Of a DNA stretch of 64,000 nucleotides, positions 41,901 through 53,900 are shown in pieces. This stretch comes from Cardinalis cardinalis (lineage: Eukaryota > Chordata > Aves > Passeriformes > Cardinalidae): assembly GCA_014549065.1 (NCBI GenBank), contig JACDOX010000003.1:16309877-16373876 (forward strand), given 5' to 3'. Within the stretch, counting starts at the first letter, position 1, and every line of letters starts with the position of its first letter. The position numbers and the translations under genes were made by a program. The notes under the pieces were generated by a model. The model searched no databases. It was not told the origin of the DNA and was given only the letters and a program-made list of their open reading frames with translations.

Positions 41901-44900
41901 GCTGTGAAATAGGAGTGATTATATGTTGCAGTATCCTGCTTTACAAGACTACACTGAATGGAAAAGGAAACTGTATTTTTAGTTATCAGAGCTGAAATGC
42001 CAGGGAACCTTTTCAGCTTCAGCTGCTGTTCTGAAACATCTGCTTATATCCCNAAGCCCTTAATGCCAGAAGATGTCAAACATTTGACAGCCTTCCCACA
42101 GAAGGCCAATGGATCTATCACACACTTTTTATGTCTAAATAAAATTTTGTTAAATGACACAGAAAAGAGAAGGAAGGGAAATGGCTTTTTTTTCCCTTGG
42201 TCATTAAAAAAGCCTAAACATAGGCCTGTATATTTTTAAAGGAAATGAAAGGTTGTTTTTAAAAACNATCTCTGCTTCTTGAGTAGATTTATCTGCACTG
42301 AATTTAGTGTAATGCACGGAAGTGTTTTGATAGAATAATCAGAATTACTTGTGTACAAGGTAACCACCCAGACAAATATGCATTCATAATAGCTCAGACG
42401 AAGCACTGCAGTATGAGGCAACATCTTTAACATTCATAGGATAGTGCCAAGTTCATACATACACACTGCAAAATTTTAATTCATTAAAAATTGCACTGTC
42501 TTATGAACATTAGGTGTTCATTTATGGTACAATATTTCTGGAACACAAGTCACTGAAATTTTTTGTACTGATAACACTTTTCAGTCTAAAATAACCAAGT
42601 AAAATACGTATTTGCTTTTTAAATAGTGCACAATTGATCAAGAAAAGGAGTTTTCACTTGATGAACATATGGAGAAGATTAACAGGTATTCAGTAATTTT
42701 TAAAATTTTTTTATTCTTGTGTGTAGAGAACATGAAGTTAAATCTAGTAGCATTATTTCACAGATAAGGTGAGAAATTACCTCCAAGTTTAAATAGCATT
42801 TTGTTATTAGGGAGCTTTATCCGAAGCGAATTAAACATTTCACCCATCAGTACATTAAATACTTGGGCAAAGTAACTTGATTCATAGCCTGTGGCACATT
42901 AAAGTCAACATTTTCTGTAGATATTGGATGGGAATTTGTGAGAGTAACTGTTCCATTGCACAGGAAATGTAACCTAACACATTTACAGTACTCATTGGGT
43001 AAAGGCCAATGATAGCTTGGAACTTAAGGAAAGGAGAAATAAATGAGAGTGATAAGAAAGAGCTAAATCTCTGCAAGAAGGATGGCAGTAACTACATTTA
43101 GAGATAAAAGATGCTGACAGCAAACCAGCAGAATGGAGCTGATAGCTAAAGATTTACTATGTTATAAAAATACAGCTAAGACTGATGGTAGTAATTGAAG
43201 TTTATAAATAAATACCAGAGTTTCTTAGTAAGTTTATTGAAATACTAGAGATTCGTAAAGGAAAAGGAGATGCCTGAATTACTTGAAACTGAACAACATG
43301 GAAGACATTGCTAAGTAAAGCCATATCAGCTGGTTATGCTCTAACATCCCTTCAAAGGTAAAACAGAGACTGAAGCAGCTTGTTAATTGATATTTTTTTT
43401 TCCTCTAGTCTTTTTTCAGCAAATAGTATGGAAGAAATTGTTAAAAAATTAAAGCAAGATGGTTCTCCTTTTGCCATGAAGCAGCTAGAGGTAAAGTCTA
43501 TGTCATTTCTGTTAGAGATTTTAAGTCTGGTTTTATGGTTTTATCCTTTTTTCTTATCATAGGGCAGACTTTAGTTACTCTATAGGGCTTTGGACTGAGC
43601 GCCTCAGGTTCTCACACACAGTCCTGAGGGATTCTCAGTAGTTGTACCAAGACAAGGGTATTCCTCTAAAATCACACAATGTGAGCACCATCATATGGTG
43701 CATCGAATTTTAATTTAGTGAAAAAAACCAAACTCCCCTTTCTTTTCCCNTCCTCATGGTCAGGGGGTTGTTGGGAACAAGTGTTCCCTTTATAGCTTCT
43801 CATTATATTGCCAAGGCTTGGAATAAGTGCCAGAACAGCGTTGTNGCGTTTTTTCCATTCCAGATATCTGATTTGGGTAAGCAGCAAAAAAATTTATAAT
43901 CATAAAGTATTTTTTGAGCTTTCTAATGCATTTCTGAGTGTTGGATGTAGCCACTACTCAAAAAACATGCAGCAATGCTACAAATATAATTAATAGTTCA
44001 GCCTCAAAAGCAAGAAGCAGCTTACATTCATTTATNAATAATGTGTGTATTTTCTTTTTTTCCTTTGAAGTATCTTTGTTCAGATGCCTTGTAAAAGTTT
44101 GGTATGGAGCTAGTGAAATATTCCAACTGGATAGAATTGAAGTATTCCTCCAGCAAAAGGGTGGTTTTAACTTTAGTTGCAGCTCACAGAAGAAATCCTC
44201 CTTTCATAGTAAAATAAAACATCCATCATCTCTGACTTTGATATGAGCAGAAGGAATTTTATAAGGTAGTATTCACATTAGGCACCCTGTCGCTTTAAAA
44301 AAAAAATCAAAATGTAACACATTGTCACTGGAACTATCAAACATTTTGTGAGAAGGGAAGTTCTAAGACTATTTTTGTGCCAACCAGTACATCTAGTACA
44401 CTGCAAGAAGTTTAGCATATGTCTTATAATAGCAAAATTGAATACAAGGGAAAGCTGATTTTTTCTCCTACTACTCCAAATTTCATTGGATAAAGCAGTC
44501 AAATGAGTTAGTGCCAGAATAAAAGTGTTATCTGTTCATATTATATTGATTAGGGTCAGTGGATGTTGAAAATAACAAAGAATTATTTGTTCATTTTCCT
44601 TATTATGATAGTACATTTGTTTAACAGTTTTAATTCAGAACTAAGTTATCTGNTGATGACTAAATTAGGTCATCTACTTCAAAGTTATGATTTTGTGTAA
44701 CTGATTTTTTAAATTCCCAAACAACAACAACAAAAAGGGCTATTTTGTGGCTTCTTCAGTTCTCTTATGTCTTTAATAGGACTTTACAACAACTTTTTTC
44801 TTTCATGTGATTCATAAATGAATGTCCTTGGAGTTGACCAGAGTTTCAGAACAATCATCTGTTCTGTTCAAGAGATAAGACTCTGTTGGTATGACTTGAT

Positions 44901-47900
44901 TCAGTCCATGCAGAAATTCATGGGAAAAACCCCATGAAACAAATCCCACATTTTCTAGCAGATGCAAGGCTTTAGTGTGAACAAATACTTAAATTTCAGA
45001 GGAGTTTCTGACAGCAGACATGCTGTGCTAATCAGTAGGATTGGGCAAGGTGGTGAAGCTGAGGTTTCACTTTAGTGTCCAGGTACAGGAACGACAGCAA
45101 ATCCAGCTGATAAATATCATAGCANCTGATTTAGTAACAGCAATGTCTATGCTTTTCCTCCTTGTTTGTTCCTGTATTTATTATATGTATAAGCAAGCTT
45201 ATGGNATAAGCCCTAACTGAAATTTTAATACAAATATCCTAATTTGAGGTACCCCTTGGTACATCCACCTTGTACCTTGGATCAGCAAGGTTAATAAAAT
45301 GGAACTCCTAGTTCCACAATAATCCAAGTATGCTGTGAGCCATGCTATCCCATGTAGTCTGTTCTCTCTGACCTACAATATCCCTCCTTTTTACTTTCAA
45401 AATATGCCTGCTTGGCAGGCTGTCACATACCTGATNCTGAAATAATTGTGTGAAGAAGAATATAAAGTTGTTAAAATCCTACTTGAGAATGGCTTCATGA
45501 TTTACACCACACTTTGAACCCAGTTACAAACAGGTAGAAAGGAAAGCTAGAGAACTAGCACTTGGAACTCAGTAGTTTTCAAACCTTTAACTTTGTAGTC
45601 CTAGTTTGTTTTCAGGATTTACATGAGCCAAAAAGCTTTAGTCTGAGGGGCAGGTGTGCCATTTCTAGTGGGATGAAGTAAATACAGGGTCTAAACCTGA
45701 AAAGCATCAGATACTTGACTTGGTTTTCACATAAGTAAGTGATGGATGTCTTCATCTATTGCAAGGGGAGTCATGCACTGGACCTCTGGGAGATTTTGGG
45801 GTTTTTAAGTGAAAGAAAGTCACTATTCCTACTTTTATACTTGTAAGGGAATCTGCTGTGTCACTGCCACTTAATTCAGTCACCTTCTGTTAACATTTTA
45901 TTGGTGTTCAGTCTACTGCAAATTCAGCTTAGAGCTTTTGGGATCATTGTGTCAAAATCAAGATGGTTTGAAAGATACTNGAATAGATATCAAATACTTC
46001 TATGAAGACCTCTTTGCATTTTAGTACTCCCCACTCCAGCCTATCCTGTCTCTTTTTAGGCTTGTTCCCTAGCACCAATCCCCTCCTCTTTGTACAGAGA
46101 ATGTATTTATAGCTACACTGGTGACTCATTTTTCTGCAATTACACCTACCCATTTTCCTGCNGTGTTCCTCTTCCTTCAGCTTGATTTATGTCAGTACCT
46201 CCTCCACCTTCAGCCTCACTGATATGCCATGATAACCAGTCTAGTGCATCTAGCAGCTGCCTTAAGTGCTGTTTGCAGATCTTCCCCATTCCAGTGCTTG
46301 CCATGACCATTCCACCCCTGGAGCCATCTGGCTATACCATGCATCACATTTAACCTGGTCTGAGCAGAGACTTCCTAATCTAAATGACAGAATGTGGAAC
46401 TCNGAGGAAGAAAGGTCCAGCTGAAAGATAAGGGCAGCAAGAGCATCTTAGAGGAAATAAGGGGTCCAGTTAAAAGCTGCCACCCATCTAGAACCTACAG
46501 AGTGATGTAGTCAGAGGAACAGCAGATTTCTTAATCTGCTGAAAGGCAGCTCATTGCTGGAGAGTTTGACCAGAACTGAGGAACTGTTGGCACTTGGAGC
46601 CAGTGTTGGTTGTTGGCTCATTCTTTGCTAGCCTCTCTCTCAAGCACAGTGATCACATGCAAGTTACAGAACGACAGAGCCAGTGCTTTGAAGGCACAAT
46701 TCCACACACTCCTGCTTGTGTAGCAATCACATGTTTTCCAGCTTAACTAGGCAAAATGGGTCACTGCTGTATCAGCTGGTGTCTGGAGGGATGAAGAGTA
46801 GTTGGGAGCTGGAAAAAAAAATGTTGCTGCTGATGACTGGAAACCTGCCATTTCAGGCTGTGGTAAGGAGCCTAATGTCTGCAATGAAAATAATGTAAAG
46901 AGGCAAATCATACCATCTGCTGCTTTTTAATAGTGATGAAAATGTCCTAATTATCAGGAAGTGTCTGTTGTACCATGAATGGTACATATCTTTTATTTGG
47001 GTTTACAGAGAAGGGAGGATTGTGTTTAGAGTAAGAAAACAGTGATAAGNAACAATAAGATTTAGCTCCTTTTCCTCACAACCCCATGAAGCTTTAAAGC
47101 TCAGTTCTTTTTGCTTAACTAGAATTTTTGTCTTTGTCCCCACTTTCCCCTACTCTTTACTGCATGCAGTTCACCAGAGGATACTCCTGAGAGCCAGATT
47201 TACAGCATTTGTTTGTGTGCTTTACAAGAATCCTGTCTGAGGCACAATATTTATAGTCTGTGCTTCTGTCAANAAAAGGCAAGACCTCCAAACTTCCAAT
47301 CAGCAGAGTAATTTAGGGCTAAACTACTTCAGTATCTGTTAATCCTATAGAAGAAACCTGGATAAATATGTTTGGTTTAGTCTAATATTTTCTTCGACAG
47401 ATTTCTTCCTTGCATATCGTTTGGTCTTTGCCAATGATGGTGAAGCAACAACTTGAAGTTTGTTGCCAATCTCTCTANTACTACCTTATTACTCTGTTGT
47501 ACCAAATAAAACTTACATGCTAAGCAATACTAATATCACCTACAATATCAGTAAATGTAAGAGTAATTCACACTAAATATATATATATGATATTCAAAAA
47601 CAAAGTACAATTGCTTGTAACACTTGCCTTCACTTATCAAAAGACTCTCCTTGAAAATGTCTTTCAAACTACAGTAATTTCTCTGGCTAGTAGTAATTTT
47701 ATCTCAAATGATGGGACCTTAGGAGTTCTAGGTTTTCCACAAGTGATGGCACACATCCCAGAGATCTTGCTGATCAAAGCTTATGCAGGAAAGTTCATTT
47801 AATGTGACAGCTTGGTGGGAGGGAGCAGGGGGAATAGGTGTCACAGAGGGAGCTCAGAGAGAAGAGAGCCATCATTTACTTCACAAAGTTTAAAATGCAC

Positions 47901-50900
47901 AAAAGACAGACTTGCAAAAGTGTCTAAATTGAAGAAAATAAAAATAATGTTACTGTCTTCCCCAGACTATTAATAAGATGTCACCTACGTCTTTAAAGCT
48001 GACTCTCAGACAGCTCAGAGAAGGAGCTTCCATGAGCTTACAGGAGGTGCTCCGGATGGAATACAGACTGAGCCAAGCCTGCATGGTAAGCAACAGCTGA
48101 GCCCCTTGTCCCTTCCCAGCCACAGGGGGGAAAAAGTTTATCAGAGACTAAAAATTTCATGTAGATTTCATCAAGAGTTTATAATTTATAGGTTTTAATT
48201 TTCAATATCATCTTTGTGTGTTGGTGAGGCTGTCACTTTTTTCTTGTTTCATGTTATTATATGGAAAGTGAAGGACACTACATTAATGATGGTCAGGGGG
48301 GAATGTAGAAGACTTCAGTTAAAAAATATGAAAACATTAATATATAGATAGTTTCATATTTGGATTGTAATTTTAAAACTGGTGTTCTTGAACAGGTTTT
48401 CTATTCAAATTACTTAGCCCTCAGTGCCTCAGTTCCCAGCAGCAGGGTGCAAATAGTTGTTTATCACTGCCTTTCAAGAGTGTTGTCTATGAAAAATTTA
48501 TCACAGCAAGAGATTTTAGTGCTATTTGTACTAAGTGCTGAGTACTTGGATAGCATATGAGAAAGTGATCCTTGCAGTGGAACAGAGCTGCTAACTGAAT
48601 TACCTGAACAAATGCCTTGCAGGATTTGCCATGGCATCCTTATTATTAGTTTTGTCACATTTTAAAATAAGGTTTTTATGTGTCCAATTAAATTATTTGT
48701 GATAGTCAAAGTAAATACTTAAAGAAGTGAAAATCTGTCTAATTCTGTTGTTTGAATGCCTGACTAAAATTAAGATTGTGACTCCATTACTAATGAAGCA
48801 TGCTTAGGGATTTAAGTGTTACNTTACCCTTTTTTTAAAAAGAATTGGATGTTTACAGGATTCCATTTCACTGCAAAGTGTTTCAAGTATGTAGAATACA
48901 TCACAATTCCTGAAGACTGGCCTTTCTCAAAAGAATTTCTGATACTACACACCTTAGCCCCATTATGTGAACCTCTTTAGAAAAAGATCAGAGGTGCTAC
49001 ACAGAGAACTTGGACTGTGGCACAGTGCCTGATCAGCTACAGGTCAACAGGCTGACTTTAAGAGATGTGGCTGCTTTCAAGCAAGAAGATACACAGCTCA
49101 TTAATAAGTAAAGACAAAGTAGGCCTAGAAAAGAACAGTACAAGTGGGATTTAACTGAATCTTGAGAACTTGCATTTCAAGCAAAAAGGGATAGGGAAAG
49201 ATGGGATAAATAGAACCTGTCGTGTTACAGCTTTCTTTTTTATAATCTTTCAGAAAGGCCATGACTTCTACGAAGGGGTTCGAGCAGGTAAGTATCCACA
49301 CCAGAAACACTCCTCAAGCTTAATAGCACACACATTCACAATTGTGGTGCTTCTTTGGAAATCACTACCAGTCCATGCAGCAACAGCCCAGAAAAAACTT
49401 CCCAGCTTTCCATAGGTTTTGCTTATTGGACTTCTGTGTGGCCAAAATTTGTTATTGTTCCAAAGCACAAGAGCCATGTTGTTTCCTTTGTGCAATCTCA
49501 GTTCCTGAATGTTATTTATCCACCTGGTTGCACCATTTCACATTTAACACTGAGAGTAGTGAGCAGCTGCATGCATCACTTGTGTCCAGGCTTAGTGTTG
49601 CCACAGAGCTGGTTCACAATGCTTTGAGACTCAAAAACAACTGTTTGTACAGAAAACCATTAGAACAAAGACTTACTTTCCCCCCTGTCCAGAACATCTC
49701 TGAATGGAAGTGTCTTACTACTAAAAAGCTGTATGTAAACTTAACATAAACTAATTCAGTATTTTAAGGCATTGGTCAAGAGAGGTAGAGGTAAAAGCAG
49801 AGCAGTAGAGCAGTGGCTCAGCACATTCATCCAGGGGACAGACTTCAAGCCTGTCCTTGATCCTACTGCTGATTCACTGTGCAGTTTTTCAAACCCAAAG
49901 TCACATCTGTTAGGAGCTGTAGCAATTATTTATGTACTATTCATCACGAGATGCAATAAAGCACAGGCTTTTTCCAAGGAGCTTACAGTACAAGGCATTT
50001 GGATGGATAACTTCTGGTTGGACTTTTAATTCACACAGTTACATACTCAAGTATTATCACCTCCTCCTCATTGTTTTATATCTGTTTATAAAGCAGCTTG
50101 AATTCCACTTGAGGAATGGATATTAGTTGGAGTGGCTGCTATTAGTGACACTGTACTAAAGATAGCCTGGGGTGAGAGATGTAAAATTTATTCATACAGC
50201 ATGGGGAAAGCTTCTGACTTTAATTAATTAGTCTTTAGCACTCATTAGCAGACACTCCTTTGAAGAATTTACCACACATGTTGAGAAGTAGTTTTCATTA
50301 TGTTGNTAATAGGGACAAGGGTACCTTAAAAATACTGTTCCTGGGATATATTCTAAATCAGCAAATAAGCTGCTAAAATGTAGTTTTTCAGGAAGTGACA
50401 AACTCCAAGTCTGAGAGTCAGAGGAACACCAACTGAATTTCTCCTTGCAAGGCACAAGGTCATGAAACCATCTGGGACTGCAGTACAGTACAAAGGCAAA
50501 TCCCTTGTCAGTATGGGCAGGAAATGCACAAACTGCTTGTAAAGAGAGAGGCTGCAAGAACAGCAGTTGGGAANCTTCTCTTTTCTACAGGATGATGTAG
50601 CAAAAGTTTTAACTATATCAGGGGAAGGAAAAAACCAAACCCACCAAAGATCCAAGTGCACTGAGGGGATTGCTAATAATAATAATAATAATTTGTTTTG
50701 TTCCTGAAACACTTTTGTTCTCTGCTTACTGCATAGATCTTGTTCTCAAATTTTCAGTCTTAGCATTGCTTCTCTTGTTGCAGAGGAGTGTAGAATCTGA
50801 CTCAAGATCACTTTTGTAGTTTGGTCTANTTTCATAAAAATCATTATCCATCAATGTGCTGAGCATCCTTTTTAACAGGGAGATTAGTAAGTACCTCACA

Positions 50901-53900
50901 GCACCAACCATTGTGAATAAAATTGATAGAAGTGCTATGTATTAGCTTTCTCTTTCCTAAAGCCTTACATTACAAGCATTTAAGAGCCAGTTCTTGACCC
51001 TCTCTCCCACAAAAAGATCTACCATCAAAAGCAGTTGAGTTACAACAATCAGATTTTAGTTTAAGAATGTTTCTCGGCAGCCAATGGCCACAGGTCAGGT
51101 TTTACTAATACCTTTCATCTGCTTCAAACCATAATTTTAAAAGGCTTTCTAGGGAGTAGTTTTAAAGCTTTTTAAACCTGCTTTGACCTGAGGTCAAAAT
51201 TTCTTTTTATTTTTAGCCAGACTTCTTTCAACCTGAAAATCTGCTGTGGCAGTCTTCCCTGTTTATGATTCTTGTGATTGGAGTGATTAAAGAAAAGCCA
51301 AAACTCTTAAAGTGTAAAACACACGGATCANATTTCATCAGCATTTTCCTGTAAAATGGTAATTGTGGACTTGGAACACATTAGCTATCAATTTTTCACC
51401 TTGATTAATAGAACAATATGTCAACTAAGAAATGCATAGGTCTGGGTAGTTGCCAAGAATTGTTTTTCAAATCTTAAAGCCCAAGAAAAGTGGTAATTTT
51501 TGGAGTCAGTGCTCAACACATCCAGGTCGGATACAATCTCAGCAGCAAATCTCAGGGACAAATATCTGTTAATTCACCCTCCTAACTCTTTGTGCAGGAA
51601 TCTGCACTTGAAATGGAACTGTAAAGGTCTTTTACATCTTGCTGATGCTGCAAAGATGATATTTCTGTGCAGCTTCTGCCACCTCCCCTGCAGGGCTNGC
51701 AGATGTGAGCTGTACCCTGGGCACCCCAGGGCCCTGCACGAGCTGAGAGATTTTACGGCAGCAAACAGAATGTCAGGGGCTTGGAAATACCAGAGGTTAG
51801 ACTGTGCTGGAGGAAGCTCAGCAACAGAGCACTAACTGAAGCCTGGTAAAGTCACTGCTACTGAACAGAGGGGTTTGGGATTGTGATTAAAAAAGGTGAA
51901 ACACAAGAACAAACCCTTAACACGATGTCTGTGCTCAGTTACTTTTGTCATAATGAATTCTCTTAGCCTACCTTAGAAGTCTTCAGAATTTCTGTTTTCT
52001 TAATGATTGATCTCAGGCTGGAGAGATACAAAATGTAAAGAAGTCAGTGCAGAAANGGAATATTTTCATGGTTCTATTAGAAAACAAATATTTTGACTCA
52101 TACAAAATTAAAGACTACTGGAGAGATGATTATGAGTATTGAGTTAATCCTCCAGAGTAAAACTGGCTACAGATCCAAACAGAAAGATGAGCTTGAATGG
52201 AGAGCAGTACCCTGGAGTAGAGAACTGGCAGCACTTACAGCATGGCAGAGGGAAAGCTGTACTAACATACACATGGACACTTTCTCCTCTTTAATTTAAA
52301 CCATCTCTACTCGGTGTTGACTCTTGTGGATAACAGACTGTGAACTTCAACCAAAATTGAAGAAAATCTGTAGATAATTTCTATTCCAATGGAATAAATG
52401 TAGTTGACTTGGGATAATTACAACTTTTCACCCAAGCCAATCAGTGGTTTCACTGTGTTCAGAAATACCCTGCAAGATCACAGCTTTTCAGTAAGTTACC
52501 CAGTTGAACATCATAGTAAAAACACTCTTACAGGACTTTTCTTTTAAAGAATTGTCCTCATGGATCCTGTTTGCAGTGGAATTGCAGTTTCCCGTATAAT
52601 AGGTTGCCTTTTACAATCAATTTGTTTCTGAGGAGTCCTTAGTTCCCTATGTACAAGTAAAGAGGTGTAGGGCTCTGATTTGCCTTTCTCTGTGGGGATG
52701 TAAGCTGAAGCATTGTGATGCCTGTATGTCTTCANCTACAGAAACACTAATTAGTGCAGGTGTCATTTGAATTGTGTGTATTTTCTAGCCATTTTCAACC
52801 ATTGGATAAAGAGAGAAAAGTTAAAGAGAAGTTTTCAGGTCACATTTTTTTTTACTACAAGNTGGTGGGCAGACCATAAGGCCTGTTACTTTGATAAGCA
52901 CAGTCTCCAGGAAGGTACTCTTTTCATTGAACATAACATTCCACCCCCTTACACATTCCTCATCTTGGATATTTCTAGTTTACTCAATAAGAAAAAACTC
53001 AGTTTAGAAAAACATGACAACTTACCCAAAACCAGCAGTTATTCTTGGAAATATCTGGTCTCTGTGAGTGTCACAGCTCACCTGCCTTCAGAACCATCCT
53101 CCTCTAAACTCTTTGTCAGAAAACAAACAAATAAAGGCCATTCTTAGGAAAGAAGTTTGAAATGTGCTCCCCCTTCCTGCCCATCCTCTCTTATATGCTG
53201 TGGGCTGTGTTGGTCAGGAGCCTCCCCCAGGCCGCAGGTGCATCTCCAAACCAGGTGCTGATCTCACTCATCTGAAGGGAATGAGGCTTGTGAGGGNTGT
53301 TGGCAATCAGTGCATCCTGGAGAGCCACAATTCTTACAGCTGTTCTTCCTTAAATGATAAAAATGTCACATTTTCAGTAGCACCTTTATGGGTTTCTTAA
53401 AGCCTGAAAGGTGCTTGGAAGGATGCTCNGGAATTCCATTAACACTGGTAATTTTTACACACAAATTAACTCCCTCTTNTTTTACTGTTTGCTAATGCAG
53501 CCATTGCTGACATGCCTTCAACATTCCTGTGACACAGGGAATGTTCTTTGGGAATTGGCATTTTCTTGTTAGCCTTTCATATGTGATTCACTCAGTGATG
53601 GTTTTTATCTTCAGTGCTGCATTTCCCAGGCTGCAGCATAAAGTCTGTATACTGAGGTTATACAGATTGTCGCAGTTAAATCTACCAGGCCTCAGCAGCT
53701 GTCAGTATTTACAAATAAACACCCTCAGTTCCCACAAAGACACCCTGCTTTACTCTCTCCTCGTGAGTTATTTCATTATTAATGTGATGTGTTTAAATTA
53801 GCTTTAAGCACTTAGCACCACTGAGTCATCTCCTGTACTCTCCCAAGAGTTGGATTTTGCACAGAGGTGTGAAAGCCTTGTCCAAAAGCAGCACTGTAAA

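Noticed and set aside
51500..51835. 111-codon + strand open frame in intron 13
   Set aside because: No similarity and no splice structure; taken as a chance open frame.
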